From assembly GCF_000017205.1 (NCBI RefSeq), contig NC_009656.1, forward strand, positions 5,696,501-5,760,500: 64,000 nucleotides of DNA, written 5' to 3'. The position numbers and the translations under genes were made by a program. Origin of the DNA: Pseudomonas paraeruginosa PA7 (GTDB lineage: Bacteria; Pseudomonadota; Gammaproteobacteria; Pseudomonadales; Pseudomonadaceae). Positions 52,292-64,000 of this stretch are shown piece by piece. Within the stretch, counting starts at the first letter, position 1; every line of letters begins with the position of its first letter. Under the pieces are notes generated by a model, which made no database searches, was not told the DNA's origin, and saw only the letters and a program-made list of their open reading frames with translations.

Positions 52292-53557
52292 ATGAAACGT
52301 CGCAGTCTGCTCAAGGCCTTCACGCTGTCCGCGTCCATCGCTTCCATGGGCCTGTCCTGGTCGATCCAGGCCGCCGAAACCATCAAGGTCGGCATCCTCC
52401 ACTCGTTGTCCGGGACCATGGCGATCTCCGAGACCTCGCTGAAGGACATGGCCCTGATGACCATCGACGAGATCAACGCCAAGGGCGGGGTCAACGGCAA
52501 GAAGCTCGAAGCGGTGGTGGTCGACCCGGCGTCGAACTGGCCGCTGTTCGCCGAGAAGGCCCGCCAGTTGCTGACCCAGGACAAGGTCGCGGTGGTCTTC
52601 GGTTGCTGGACCTCGGTGTCACGCAAATCCGTATTGCCGGTGTTCGAGGAACTCAACGGGCTGCTGTTCTACCCGGTGCAGTACGAGGGCGAGGAACTTT
52701 CGCCGAACGTCTTCTATACCGGCGCGGCGCCGAACCAGCAGGCGATCCCGGCGGTGGAGTACCTGATGAGCGAGGACGGCGGCGGCGCCAGGCGCTTCTT
52801 CCTGCTCGGCACCGACTATGTCTACCCACGCACCACCAACAAGATCCTGCGCGCCTTCCTGCACAGCAAGGGCGTGGCCGACAAGGACATCCAGGAGGTC
52901 TACACGCCGTTCGGCCACAGCGACTACCAGACCATCGTCGCCGACATCAAGAAGTTCGCCGCCGGCGGCAAGACCGCGGTGGTCTCCACCGTCAACGGCG
53001 ACTCCAACGTGCCGTTCTACAAGGAACTGGCCAACCAGGGCCTGGAAGCCACCGAGGTGCCGGTGGTGGCCTTCTCCGTGGGCGAGGAAGAACTGCGCGG
53101 CATCGACACCAAGCCGCTGGTCGGCAACCTGGCGGCGTGGAACTACTTCGAGTCGGTGAGCAATCCGGTCAACGAGAAGTTCGTCGCCGACTGGAAAGCC
53201 TACGCCAAGGCGAAGAACCTGCCGAACTACGCCACCGCGGTGACCAACGACCCGATGGAGGCCACCTACGTCGGCATCCACATGTGGGCGCAGGCGGTAC
53301 AGAAGGCTGGCAGCACCGAGGTCGACAAGGTCCGCGCGGCCATGGCCGGGCAGAGCTTCAAGGCGCCGTCGGGCTACACCCTGGTGATGGACAAGAGCAA
53401 CCACCACCTGCACAAGCCGGTGATGATCGGCGAGATCCAGGACGACGGTCAGTTCGAGGTGGTCTGGAAGACCCCCGAGCCGCTCCGCGCGCAACCCTGG
53501 AGCCCGTTCATTCCGGGCAACGAGAAGAAGCCGGACTACGCGGCGAAGAGCGACTGA
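52292..53557 (+). CDS. urtA: urea ABC transporter substrate-binding protein
   Basis: 421 residues. An export signal (MKRRSLLKAFTLSASIASMG with cleavage near IQAAE) is followed by a type I periplasmic binding fold of the amide/urea class: IKVGILHSLSGTMAISETSL, FGCWTSVSRKSVLPVFEE and LLFYPVQYEGEE are UrtA signatures. It captures urea for import. GGAG lies ten bases upstream of the ATG. A hairpin follows the gene inside the operon, which would keep the binding protein more abundant than the permeases. Confidence 0.93.
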   Translation: MKRRSLLKAFTLSASIASMGLSWSIQAAETIKVGILHSLSGTMAISETSLKDMALMTIDEINAKGGVNGKKLEAVVVDPASNWPLFAEKARQLLTQDKVAVVFGCWTSVSRKSVLPVFEELNGLLFYPVQYEGEELSPNVFYTGAAPNQQAIPAVEYLMSEDGGGARRFFLLGTDYVYPRTTNKILRAFLHSKGVADKDIQEVYTPFGHSDYQTIVADIKKFAAGGKTAVVSTVNGDSNVPFYKELANQGLEATEVPVVAFSVGEEELRGIDTKPLVGNLAAWNYFESVSNPVNEKFVADWKAYAKAKNLPNYATAVTNDPMEATYVGIHMWAQAVQKAGSTEVDKVRAAMAGQSFKAPSGYTLVMDKSNHHLHKPVMIGEIQDDGQFEVVWKTPEPLRAQPWSPFIPGNEKKPDYAAKSD

Positions 53558-53639
53558 GTTCTGCCGTGAAAAACCCTGTCCCCCTGGCCAGGCGCTGCCC
53601 TGCACGGAACGGGGACGCCCCGGTCACGCGCCGGACAGC

Positions 53640-53663
53640 CCCCTCTCCCTTCAGGGCGAGGGG
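53640..53663 (+). terminator. intra-operon hairpin between urtA and urtB
   Basis: CCCCTCTCCC-TTCA-GGGCGAGGGG, a ten-base stem with one mismatch, within the 146-base gap. It probably protects the urtA message and limits readthrough. Confidence 0.5.
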
Positions 53664-53703
53664 CACCGACCGGCCACACCGCACGTCGTCCAGGAACTCC
53701 AGC

Positions 53704-55293
53704 ATGCCCCTTGCCCACCTCACCCGCCTGCTCCAGACCTGTGCCCTGGCCCTGGCCAGCCTCCTCGCCGCGCCGGCGCAGGCCGGCCCGGCCCAGGACT
53801 TCGCCGCCGCCGACAACGGCGCCCGCGCCCGCCTCCTCGAACACTGGGCGGCGACGCCCGACGCGGAACGCCTGGCCTTTCTCGAAGCGCTGCGCCACAA
53901 CCGCGTGGCGCTGGACAGCCACCAGCAGCCCTTCCTCCTCGGCGCCAACCAGCGTTTCCAGGCCGCCGAGGGCGATGCCCCGCCGGACGGCGAGCCGAAG
54001 CCGCTGCGCCTGAACAACCGCCTGCGCGGCCTGCTCAACACCGCCCTGGCCAGCCACCAGTTGGTGGCCAACGACGTGCCGCAGCGTCTGGCCGCCGCGC
54101 AGCAGTTGCAAAAGACCGCCAGGGCCGCGCAGCGGCCGCTGCTCGAAGCGCGCCTGCGGATCGAGAGCGACGCCGGCGTGAAGGAGGCCCTCGGCCTGGC
54201 CCTGGCCAACCTGCAATTGAACGATCCCGACCCGGCCTTGCGCCTTTCCGCCGTGCGCCTGCTCGGCGAGTCCGGCGACCCGCTGGCGCGGACCCGTCTG
54301 GAAAACCTGCTCGACCCGGCCGTCGAGCCCGAGGAAGGCGTGCGCGTCGCCGCCGCCACCAGCCTGGCCCAGGTCAAGCGCCGGCTGCTGGTCGGCGACC
54401 TGCTCGGCCAGGCCTTCAGCGGCCTGTCGCTGGGCTCGATCCTGCTGCTCGCGGCGCTCGGCCTGGCGATCACCTACGGCCTGCTCGGGGTGATCAACAT
54501 GGCCCATGGCGAAATGCTCATGCTCGGCGCCTACTCCACCTACGTCGTGCAACTGCTGCTCCAGCGCCTGGCGCCGGAATGGCTGGCGCTCTACCCGCTG
54601 CTGGCGCTGCCGGTGGCATTCTGCGTCAGCGCCGCCATCGGCATGGCCCTGGAACGCACGGTGATCCGCCATCTCTACGGCCGACCGCTGGAAACCCTGC
54701 TCGCCACCTGGGGCATCAGCCTGGTGCTGATCCAGCTGGTGCGAGTGCTGTTCGGCGCGCAGAACGTCGAGGTGGCCAACCCGGCCTGGCTGTCCGGCGG
54801 CATCCAGGTGCTGCCGAACCTGGTGCTGCCGTGGAACCGCATCGTCATCATCGGCTTCGCCCTGTTCGTCCTGCTCCTCACCTGGCTGCTGCTGAACCGC
54901 ACGCGGCTCGGCCTGAACGTCCGCGCGGTGACCCAGAACCGCAACATGGCGGCCTGCTGCGGGGTGCCCACCGGGCGCGTGGACATGCTCGCCTTCGGTC
55001 TCGGCTCGGGCATCGCCGGGCTCGGCGGGGTGGCCCTGTCGCAGGTCGGCAACGTCGGCCCGGACCTCGGCCAGGGCTACATCATCGACTCCTTCCTGGT
55101 GGTGGTGCTCGGCGGTGTCGGCCAACTCGCCGGCAGCGTCCTCGCCGCCTTCGGCCTGGGCGTGGCGAACAAGGTCCTCGAACCGCAGATCGGCGCGGTA
55201 CTGGGCAAGATCCTGATCCTCGCGCTGATCATCCTGTTCATTCAGAAACGCCCGCAGGGGTTGTTCGCCCTGAAAGGGAGGGTCATCGATTGA
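53704..55293 (+). CDS. urtB: urea ABC transporter permease, with a periplasmic N-terminal extension
   Basis: 529 residues. A signal peptide (LLQTCALALASLLAAPAQA) and about 210 helical residues with HEAT-like repeats (DPALRLSAVRLLGESGDPLA) precede a LivH-type permease of eight helices (GLAITYGLLGVINMAHGEML; GSGIAGLGGVALSQVGNVGP). This long form is usual for proteobacterial UrtB. The stop overlaps the start of urtC. Confidence 0.92.
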   Translation: MPLAHLTRLLQTCALALASLLAAPAQAGPAQDFAAADNGARARLLEHWAATPDAERLAFLEALRHNRVALDSHQQPFLLGANQRFQAAEGDAPPDGEPKPLRLNNRLRGLLNTALASHQLVANDVPQRLAAAQQLQKTARAAQRPLLEARLRIESDAGVKEALGLALANLQLNDPDPALRLSAVRLLGESGDPLARTRLENLLDPAVEPEEGVRVAAATSLAQVKRRLLVGDLLGQAFSGLSLGSILLLAALGLAITYGLLGVINMAHGEMLMLGAYSTYVVQLLLQRLAPEWLALYPLLALPVAFCVSAAIGMALERTVIRHLYGRPLETLLATWGISLVLIQLVRVLFGAQNVEVANPAWLSGGIQVLPNLVLPWNRIVIIGFALFVLLLTWLLLNRTRLGLNVRAVTQNRNMAACCGVPTGRVDMLAFGLGSGIAGLGGVALSQVGNVGPDLGQGYIIDSFLVVVLGGVGQLAGSVLAAFGLGVANKVLEPQIGAVLGKILILALIILFIQKRPQGLFALKGRVID

Positions 55294-56365
55294 ACCAGCC
55301 ACTCACCGTCAGCCTCGCCCGCAAGGCCGGCGTCCGCGTCACCGGCATCGCGCTCGGCGCGGCCTTCGCCGTGCTGCTGGCGATGCCGCTGCTGCACCTG
55401 CTGCCGGCGGACAGCGCGCTGCATGTCTCCGCCTACAGCCTGACCCTGACCGGCAAGATCCTCTGCTACGCCATCGTCGCGCTGGCCCTCGACCTGGTCT
55501 GGGGCTACGCCGGCCTGCTGTCCCTCGGCCACGGGCTGTTCTTCGCCCTCGGCGGCTACGCCATGGGCATGTACCTGATGCGCCAGGCCGCCGGCGACAG
55601 CCTTCCGGCATTCATGAGCTTCCTTTCCTGGAACGAACTGCCCTGGTACTGGGCCGGCACCCAGCACTTCCTCTGGGCGCTGTGCCTGGTGGTGCTGGTG
55701 CCCGGCGCGCTGGCCTTCGTCTTCGGCTACTTCGCCTTCCGTTCGCGGATCCGCGGCGTGTACTTCTCGATCATGACCCAGGCCCTGACCTTCGCCGGCA
55801 TGCTGCTGTTCTTCCGCAACGAGACCGGTTTCGGCGGCAACAACGGCTTCACCGATTTCCGCAGCATCCTCGGCTTCCCGATCACCGCGCCGGGCACCCG
55901 CGCCGCGCTGTTCCTCGCCACCGTCGCGCTGCTCGCGGCCAGCCTGCTGCTCGGCTGGCGCCTGGCGCGAAGCAAGTTCGGCCGGGTCCTCACCGCGCTG
56001 CGCGACGCCGAGAACCGCCTGATGTTCTGCGGCTACGACCCGCGCGGCTACAAGCTCTTCGTCTGGACCCTGAGCGCGGTGCTCTGCGGCCTCGCCGGCG
56101 CGCTGTTCGTGCCGCAGGTGGGGATCGTCAACCCCAGCGAGATGTCGCCGACCAACTCCATCGAGGCCGCCGTCTGGGTCGCCCTCGGCGGGCGCGGCAC
56201 CCTGCTCGGGCCGCTGCTCGGCGCCGGCGTGGTGAACGGCGCGAAGAGCTGGTTCACCGTGGCCTTCCCGGAATACTGGCTGTTCTTCCTCGGCGCGCTG
56301 TTCATCTTCGTCACCCTGTACCTGCCGCGCGGCCTGCTCGGCCTGCTGCGCAAGGAGAAGGAGCA

Positions 56366-56369
<4 letters not shown>
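55290..56369 (+). CDS. urtC: urea ABC transporter permease
   Basis: 359 residues with a LivM-type permease domain: LCYAIVALALDLVWGYAGLL, SLGHGLFFALGGYAMGMYLM and VWVALGGRGTLLGPLLGAGV. The most plausible start is the TTG at 55290, which overlaps the urtB stop (TTGA) and gives the N-terminus NQPLTVSLARKAG. There is no ATG nearby until well into the first helix, so a rare start codon with translational coupling is likely. Confidence 0.92.
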
Positions 56370-57223
<854 letters not shown>

Positions 57224-57275
57224 CGCCAGCCATCCGCTCGGCGGGTAGCGCCTGCCAAGTGGCGCCCGTCGCGTA

Positions 57276-57305
57276 GGGCGAATGACCGCTCGCGGTTATC
57301 CGCCG
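57276..57305. repeat. REP-type palindrome inside the urt operon
   Basis: GGGCGAATGACCGCTC followed by GCGGTTATCCGCC, in the 136-base gap between urtD and urtE. It interrupts an otherwise tightly overlapped gene chain and may reduce urtE output. Confidence 0.7.
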
Positions 57306-57359
57306 AGCCAGGTTGGGAATCGCAGTGAAGAACCATCACGGGACAAATGGAAGAGAACC

Positions 57360-58058
57360 ATGCTGCAAGTCGACAAGCTCCACCAGTACTACGGCGGTAG
57401 CCATATCCTCCGCGGCCTGAGCTTCGAGGCGAAGGTCGGCGAGGTGACCTGCCTGCTCGGCCGCAACGGGGTGGGCAAGACCACCCTGTTGCGCTGCCTG
57501 ATGGGCCTGGTCCCGGCCCGCGAGGGCCAGGTCGCCTGGGAAGGTCGTTCGCTCAGCGGTCTCAGGCCGCACCAGCGGGTCCGCGCCGGGATCGCCTACG
57601 TGCCGCAGGGACGGGAAATCTTCCCCCGGCTGACGGTGGAAGAGAACCTGCTGATGGGGCTGTCCTGCTTCAGCGCCAGGGACGCCCGGGCCGTGCCGGA
57701 CTTCATCTACGAGCTGTTCCCGGTCCTGCGCGAAATGAAGCGACGGCGCGGTGGCGACCTCTCCGGCGGCCAGCAGCAGCAACTGGCGATCGGCCGCGCC
57801 CTGGCCAGCCAGCCGCGCCTGCTGATCCTCGACGAACCCACCGAAGGCATCCAGCCTTCGGTGATCAAGGAGATCGGCACGGTGGTCCGCAGCCTGGCGG
57901 CGCGCGGCGACATGGCGATCCTGCTGGTCGAGCAGTTCTACGACTTCGCCGCCGAACTGGCCGACCAATACCTGGTGATGGCGCGCGGCGAGATCGTCCA
58001 GCAGGGCCGCGGTCGCGACATGGAGAACGAGGGCGTGCGCGGGCTGGTGGCGATTTGA
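57360..58058 (+). CDS. urtE: urea ABC transporter ATP-binding protein
   Basis: 232 residues, LivF-like. It begins [20 protein letters not shown] with Walker [14 protein letters not shown], the Q-loop region [18 protein letters not shown], signature [15 protein letters not shown] and Walker [15 protein letters not shown]. It pairs with UrtD to power the permease. The start is the ATG at 57360 behind GGAAGAGAACC. Confidence 0.94.
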   Translation: MLQVDKLHQYYGGSHILRGLSFEAKVGEVTCLLGRNGVGKTTLLRCLMGLVPAREGQVAWEGRSLSGLRPHQRVRAGIAYVPQGREIFPRLTVEENLLMGLSCFSARDARAVPDFIYELFPVLREMKRRRGGDLSGGQQQQLAIGRALASQPRLLILDEPTEGIQPSVIKEIGTVVRSLAARGDMAILLVEQFYDFAAELADQYLVMARGEIVQQGRGRDMENEGVRGLVAI

Positions 58059-58141
58059 ACGGGCTGGGACACACTGCCGCTGGCGCAACCGGGGCCTGCG
58101 CTGGCAATCTCTATGCCCTCGTCTTTCCGCAGGAGGTCGAA

Positions 58142-58594
58142 ATGACCGTCACTCTGCGCCCGGCCGTCCAGGCCGACGCGGGCTTCGCCGCGCTCTGCGT
58201 CGCCGCCGCCTATGCCCCATGGATCGCGGTGATCGGCCGCAAGCCCTGGCCGATGACCCAGGACTACCACCAGGTGATCGCCAGCGACCGGGTCTTCATC
58301 GCCGAGCACGGCGGCCAGCCGGTCGGCCTGCTGGTGACCCGGGAAACCGCCGATGGCTTCCTCGTCGACAACCTCGCCGTGCTTCCCGAGTGCAAGGGCC
58401 GGGGCATCGGCCGGCAGTTGCTGGAGCACGCCGAGCGCGACGCGGCGAGCCTCGGCTACCGCTCGCTGTACCTCTACACCAACGAGCGGATGACGGAAAA
58501 CATCGCGCTCTACGCCAGGGCCGGCTACCTCGAATACGAACGCCGCCAGGAAGAGGGATTCCGCCGCGTGTTCATGCGCAAGGCCCTGGCCTGA
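58142..58594 (+). CDS. GNAT-family N-acetyltransferase
   Basis: 150 residues. The acetyl-CoA binding motif A is [20 protein letters not shown] (Q/RxxGxG/A), with [20 protein letters not shown] and [19 protein letters not shown] completing the fold. The substrate is unknown. The ATG at 58142 has GCAGGAGGTCGAA upstream, an excellent site. It lies between urtE and ureD, eight bases before ureD, and is cotranscribed with the urease genes. Confidence 0.86.
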   Translation: MTVTLRPAVQADAGFAALCVAAAYAPWIAVIGRKPWPMTQDYHQVIASDRVFIAEHGGQPVGLLVTRETADGFLVDNLAVLPECKGRGIGRQLLEHAERDAASLGYRSLYLYTNERMTENIALYARAGYLEYERRQEEGFRRVFMRKALA

Positions 58595-58602
58595 CCCGAC
58601 CG

Positions 58603-59445
58603 ATGACCGCCGCCCTCCCCGACCTGAGCTTCCACCCCGCCTGGCACGCCCAACTGGAGCTGGCCTACGCCCGCGCCGGCGACGCCACCCGCCCGGTGAC
58701 GCGGCGCCACGCCGGACCGCTGCGGGTGCAGAAGCACCTCTACGCCGAAGGCCCGGAAGTCTGCCAGCACATCCTCGTGCATCCGCCCGGCGGCATCGCC
58801 GGCGGCGACAGCCTGGCCTTCGACGTGCGCCTCGGCGAACGCGCCTGGGCCCAGCTCACCAGCCCCGGCGCGGCCAAGTGGTACCGCGCCGCCTGCCCGT
58901 CGCGGCAGACCCTGGAGATCCACCTGGAGCCCGGCGCCACCCTGGAATGGCTGCCGCAGGAAAGCATCGTCTTCGCCGGCGCCCAGGCCGAACTGGAAAC
59001 CCGTATCCAGCTGCGCGGCGACGCCCGCCTGTTCTACTGGGACATGGTCGCGCTCGGCCGCCCGGCCAGCGGCGAGCGCTTCGCCAGCGGCCACTTCGTC
59101 GCGGCCCTGGACATCCGTCGCGACGACCGCCTGCTCTGGCACGAGCGCCAGCGCATCGACGGCGGCGACCGCCTGCTCGACTCGCCGATCGGCCTCGCCG
59201 GGCATCCGGTGCTGGCGACCCTGGTCGCCAGCGGCGAGATCGACACCGACCTGCTGCAACGCTGCCGCGCGCTCCCCTGCGCCGGCCGCGGCAACCTCAG
59301 CCAGTTGCCCGGCGGCCTGCTGGTGGCGCGCTGCCTGGCCGACGAGGCGCTGCACGCGCGAGCCTGGCTGATCGAACTCTGGCGCCTGCTGCGGCCGGCG
59401 CTGCTCGGCCGCGAGGCCGTTCCCCCACGCATCTGGAGTACCTGA
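58603..59445 (+). CDS. ureD: urease accessory protein UreD
   Basis: 280 residues. It is the scaffold on which UreF and UreG assemble to load nickel into urease. Motifs: [39 protein letters not shown] and [11 protein letters not shown] are conserved in UreD/UreH. It starts eight bases after the acetyltransferase gene and ends one base before ureA. Confidence 0.94.
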   Translation: MTAALPDLSFHPAWHAQLELAYARAGDATRPVTRRHAGPLRVQKHLYAEGPEVCQHILVHPPGGIAGGDSLAFDVRLGERAWAQLTSPGAAKWYRAACPSRQTLEIHLEPGATLEWLPQESIVFAGAQAELETRIQLRGDARLFYWDMVALGRPASGERFASGHFVAALDIRRDDRLLWHERQRIDGGDRLLDSPIGLAGHPVLATLVASGEIDTDLLQRCRALPCAGRGNLSQLPGGLLVARCLADEALHARAWLIELWRLLRPALLGREAVPPRIWST

Positions 59446-59446
59446 G

Positions 59447-59749
<303 letters not shown>

Positions 59750-59757
59750 GGCCGGCC

Positions 59758-60276
59758 ATGAGCGCTTCGATCCGCGACGCCGGCGTCGCCGACCTGCCCG
59801 GCATCCTCGCCATCTACAACGACGCCGTGGGCAATACCACGGCGATCTGGAACGAAACCCCGGTGGACCTGGCCAACCGCCAGGCCTGGTTCGACGCCCG
59901 TGCCCGCCAGGGCTACCCGATCCTGGTGGCGAGCGACGCCGCCGGCGAAGTGCTCGGCTACGCCTCCTACGGCGACTGGCGGCCCTTCGAGGGCTTCCGC
60001 GGTACCGTCGAGCACTCCGTCTACGTGCGCGACGACCAGCGCGGCAAAGGCCTCGGCGTGCAACTGCTGCAGGCGCTGATCGAACGTGCGCGGGCCCAGG
60101 GCCTGCACGTCATGGTGGCCGCCATCGAAAGCGGCAATGCCGCCTCGATCGGCCTGCACCGGCGCCTCGGCTTCGAGATCAGCGGGCAGATGCCGCAGGT
60201 GGGCCAGAAGTTCGGCCGCTGGCTCGACCTGACCTTCATGCAACTGAACCTCGACCCGACGCGCAGCGCGCCCTGA
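59758..60276 (+). CDS. GNAT acetyltransferase of the phosphinothricin/methionine sulfoximine type
   Basis: 172 residues. It starts [20 protein letters not shown], has [20 protein letters not shown] as the acetyl-CoA loop and [19 protein letters not shown] at the end, all typical of the PAT/MddA group. The PAO1 protein at this position (PA4866, by recall) acetylates methionine sulfoximine and methionine sulfone rather than phosphinothricin. Its place between ureA and ureB, in one transcript, is unusual and links it to nitrogen metabolism; methionine sulfoximine is a glutamine synthetase poison. Confidence 0.9.
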   Translation: MSASIRDAGVADLPGILAIYNDAVGNTTAIWNETPVDLANRQAWFDARARQGYPILVASDAAGEVLGYASYGDWRPFEGFRGTVEHSVYVRDDQRGKGLGVQLLQALIERARAQGLHVMVAAIESGNAASIGLHRRLGFEISGQMPQVGQKFGRWLDLTFMQLNLDPTRSAP

Positions 60277-60292
60277 GCCCCAAGGAGCCCCC

Positions 60293-60598
60293 ATGATCCC
60301 CGGTGAATACGACATCCAGCCCGGCGATATCGAACTCAACGCCGGCCGCCGCACCCTCGCCCTGAGCGTGGCGAACACCGGCGACCGGCCGATCCAGGTC
60401 GGCTCGCACTACCACTTCTTCGAGGTCAACGACGCCCTCGCCTTCGACCGTCCGGCCACCCGTGGCATGCGCCTGAACATCGCCGCCGGCACCGCGGTGC
60501 GCTTCGAACCGGGGCAGAGCCGCGAGGTGGAGCTGGTGGAGCTGGCCGGCGAGCGGCGGGTCTACGGCTTCGCCGGGCGGGTGATGGGCGACCTCTAG
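60293..60598 (+). CDS. ureB: urease beta subunit
   Basis: 101 residues. It starts [19 protein letters not shown] and contains [18 protein letters not shown] and [18 protein letters not shown], the UreB core. The ATG follows AAGGAGCCCCC. The next gene, ureC, follows after 68 bases. Confidence 0.97.
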   Translation: MIPGEYDIQPGDIELNAGRRTLALSVANTGDRPIQVGSHYHFFEVNDALAFDRPATRGMRLNIAAGTAVRFEPGQSREVELVELAGERRVYGFAGRVMGDL

Positions 60599-60666
60599 GC
60601 CCCGTTCCCGACTGGCCAGGTCCGAGGAAAGACAGCGAACACCGACGATCGCCAAAGGAGCGTTCG

Positions 60667-62367
<1,701 letters not shown>

Positions 62368-62398
62368 AGGGTAGAGAGGGAGGCGAGAGACACAGCCT

Positions 62399-62665
62399 TC
62401 AGCGCAACTGGCTGTCCTTGCTGCCGCGGCGGTTGTAGCCGCTGAACTTCGCCTGTTCCCTGTCGTGCTCGGCCTGGCAGTTGACGCACAGGCGCACGCC
62501 GGGGATCGCCCGGCGCCGCGCCTCGGGGATCGCCGCGTCGCACTCTTCGCAATGGGTCAGGCTCTCGCCGCGGGGCAACTGGCTGCGCGCGCGGGCGATG
62601 GCGTCCTCGATCGTGCTGTCGATCTGTTCCTGCACCGCACCGTCGTTCGCCCACCCGCTGGCCAT
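62399..62665 (-). CDS. TraR/DksA-type zinc-finger protein (YbiI-like)
   Basis: 88 residues. A short coiled-coil N-terminus (QEQIDSTIEDAIARARSQL) leads into a C4 zinc finger (CEECDAAIPEARRRAIPGVR, then LCVNC) and a basic tail. It is shorter than DksA and lacks the long coiled-coil with the tip acidic residues, so it resembles phage TraR or YbiI. A role at RNA polymerase is possible but not shown. The ATG at 62665 has AGAGGAGTCAGTC upstream. It converges on ureC. Confidence 0.82.
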   Translation of the reverse strand: MASGWANDGAVQEQIDSTIEDAIARARSQLPRGESLTHCEECDAAIPEARRRAIPGVRLCVNCQAEHDREQAKFSGYNRRGSKDSQLR

Positions 62666-62795
62666 GACTGACTCCTCTGGCTGAAACCCTGGAACTTCCA
62701 GATATGGGCGTTCGCCCGCGGCTTTGCAAGGGCGGCGCGACCATCGGCCTGGCGTGGCGTGGCACAATCGCCGGCCAAGCCTGAAGGTACGCCGC

Positions 62796-63410
62796 ATGAT
62801 GGGACCGTTCCGCCGCCTCGCCCGCCTGATCGACCAGGGCCGCCAGCTCGACGCCGCGCTCGCCAGCGATCCGTTCGCCCTGCCGGCGCCGGAGACGCGC
62901 CATAGCGTCCAGCAACTGCACGGCCTGTATCCGCGCCGTCATCCCGGTCTCTACGCACCGGTATTCGGCAGCCTGGCGCTGCTGCTCGGCGCCGCGCCGC
63001 TGGGCCTGGCCGCGCTGCGCCTGGCATTGCCGGAGACTCCTTTGCGGCCGCTGGGCTGGCTTTCCGCCCTGCCGCTGCTGGCGGCCTGGCTGTGGCTGGT
63101 CGCCCTGCTCTCCCGCGGCGCCAGCCTCGGCCCGCGCCTGGCGCGCGATGCCAGCTTGCTGCTGGTCGGCGCCGGGCTCCTGCTGCGCCTGGCCAGCGGC
63201 GAGACGTCGGGCCTGGTGGCGCTCGGCGGCGGCGCCTGTGCCTGGCTGCTGTTCAACAGCCGGGCGATGCAGCGCTACATGGAACTGGCCTACGCCCAAC
63301 GCCTGTACCGCGCCCAGGCGGCCAACCGCCCCGGCTCGGCGCAGCGGCGCCTGGCCAACCAGGCCGCCTACCGCGAACGCAAGCGGCGCGAGCGCTCCGG
63401 ACGAGCCTGA
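62796..63410 (+). CDS. hypothetical membrane protein
   Basis: 204 residues with about four membrane helices (VFGSLALLLGAAPLGLAALR; WLSALPLLAAWLWLVALLSR; the next two between about 112 and 155). Both ends are basic and charged; the C-terminus QAAYRERKRRERSGRA is strongly positive and likely cytoplasmic. I do not recognise a family. It starts MMGPFRRLARLIDQGRQ. The gene is divergent from the zinc-finger gene. Confidence 0.65.
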   Translation: MMGPFRRLARLIDQGRQLDAALASDPFALPAPETRHSVQQLHGLYPRRHPGLYAPVFGSLALLLGAAPLGLAALRLALPETPLRPLGWLSALPLLAAWLWLVALLSRGASLGPRLARDASLLLVGAGLLLRLASGETSGLVALGGGACAWLLFNSRAMQRYMELAYAQRLYRAQAANRPGSAQRRLANQAAYRERKRRERSGRA

Positions 63411-63509
63411 GGCAGACTGTCGCCTGCGACCTTCTGCGCATTGGCTGGCCGGCGTGCCGGCGCGTAGGGTAGCGCCTTCTCCATCCTCGGCCTCAAGGAC
63501 GACCCGGAC

Positions 63510-64000
63510 ATGAAGATCGACTCAGCCTCCAGCTCTCCGAGCCTGGCCCAGCGGCAGATGATGACCCGCACTCCCGACCAGGCTTTCCAGCGCGACTTCC
63601 AGGCCGCCTACGCGCGCCTCGCGGTCGCCGCCGAAGGCAGCGCGGAGCAGGCCGGGGCGCTGGCCGACACCCTCGGCGCCACCCAGCAGGAATACAGCCG
63701 GCTGCGCGGCGTCAGCCTGGAAGACCAGTTGCGCTTCGCCCATGTGCTCAACCGCGCCTGTGAAAACGGCGCGCAACTGGACGCCCGTGGCTTCCTCGCC
63801 CGCCTGGGCACCGACGACCTGCAGGCGCTGCAGCGCAACCTGGGCCTGGCCGAGCCGATCCGGGTCGAGGCGCTGAGCGAGGAAGGCGCGCGCAACCTGC
63901 TGTTGCCCGAAGGCTACAGCGTCGACCTGGACGGCGACGGCATCACCGAGGTGGGCGCCGCGAAGATCCGCCACTTCCCGCCGCGCGATGCACCGCAGGC
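63510..64000 (+). CDS. hypothetical protein, truncated by the right edge
   Basis: 163 codons are visible, open to the end of the window. It begins MKIDSASSSPSLAQRQMMTR and is soluble, with no signal peptide. The segment RGFLARLGTDDLQALQRNLG is helical. Near residue 142 is DLDGDGITEVG, a DxDxDG loop like those of EF-hand or dockerin-type calcium sites. AAGGACGACCC upstream is a fair ribosome binding site. Its function is not known; by recall it corresponds to the hypothetical PA4871. Confidence 0.65.
   Translation, partial: MKIDSASSSPSLAQRQMMTRTPDQAFQRDFQAAYARLAVAAEGSAEQAGALADTLGATQQEYSRLRGVSLEDQLRFAHVLNRACENGAQLDARGFLARLGTDDLQALQRNLGLAEPIRVEALSEEGARNLLLPEGYSVDLDGDGITEVGAAKIRHFPPRDAPQ

Overview
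The window is a high-GC gammaproteobacterial chromosome segment. Gene content and order match Pseudomonas aeruginosa: fdnG–fadH2, mgtA, the pseudopaline cluster cntO-L-M-I, speA, gcbA, ctpL, dsbD, aroQ–accB–accC, prmA, dusB–fis, purH–purD, retS, urtABCDE and ureDAB-C. By recall this is about PA4812 to PA4871 of strain PAO1. Locus tags and strain comparisons are from memory and were not searched. I see no tRNA, rRNA, IS element, prophage or CRISPR array. Palindromic REP-type elements sit in several intergenic gaps.

Left part (1-9.5 kb): the start of the formate dehydrogenase gene fdnG, a 28-codon remnant of the lipase gene lipC, fadH2, small membrane and metal-binding proteins, a frameshifted DUF1835/DUF3658-like gene, a three-gene glycosylation cassette (GtrA flippase, GtrB-type transferase, ArnT-like transferase) and a MATE transporter.

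9-15.7 kb, minus strand: a same-strand run that starts at a good sigma70 promoter. It holds a long leader with three short ORFs, the Mg2+ P-type ATPase mgtA, an outer-membrane barrel candidate, a small protein, a Na/phosphate symporter-like protein and a SLOG-like protein. It may be one Mg2+/phosphate unit. One leader ORF begins Met-Asp-Glu-Pro-Pro behind a strong ribosome binding site, which recalls the MgtL leader of enterobacteria.

15.8-32 kb: arylamine N-acetyltransferase, an internally deleted lpd3, a thioesterase–TetR pair, an SDR, a hemolysin III-type protein, the zinc-chelator cluster cntOLMI behind a Zur-type box shared with a divergent membrane acyltransferase gene, a 56-residue unknown protein, speA, a SUI1 homologue, a NUDIX hydrolase and a DUF2333 protein.

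32-51 kb, plus strand: the diguanylate cyclase gcbA, chemoreceptor ctpL, thiol reductase dsbD, aroQ–accB–accC, prmA, dusB–fis, purH–purD and the hybrid sensor retS.

51-62.4 kb, plus strand: a nitrogen-scavenging block, with the urea ABC transporter urtABCDE followed by urease genes ureD, ureA, ureB and ureC. Two acetyltransferase genes are interspersed. An NtrC-type palindrome and a -24/-12 promoter lie ahead of urtA, fitting nitrogen-limitation control. The nickel-insertion genes ureEFG are not in this window. The right end has a TraR/DksA-type zinc-finger protein, a membrane protein and a truncated unknown gene.

The points most worth a second look are the mgtA leader with its small ORFs, the two in-frame internal gene deletions (lipC and lpd3), the shared Zur box, and the NtrC/sigma54 architecture before the urea block.
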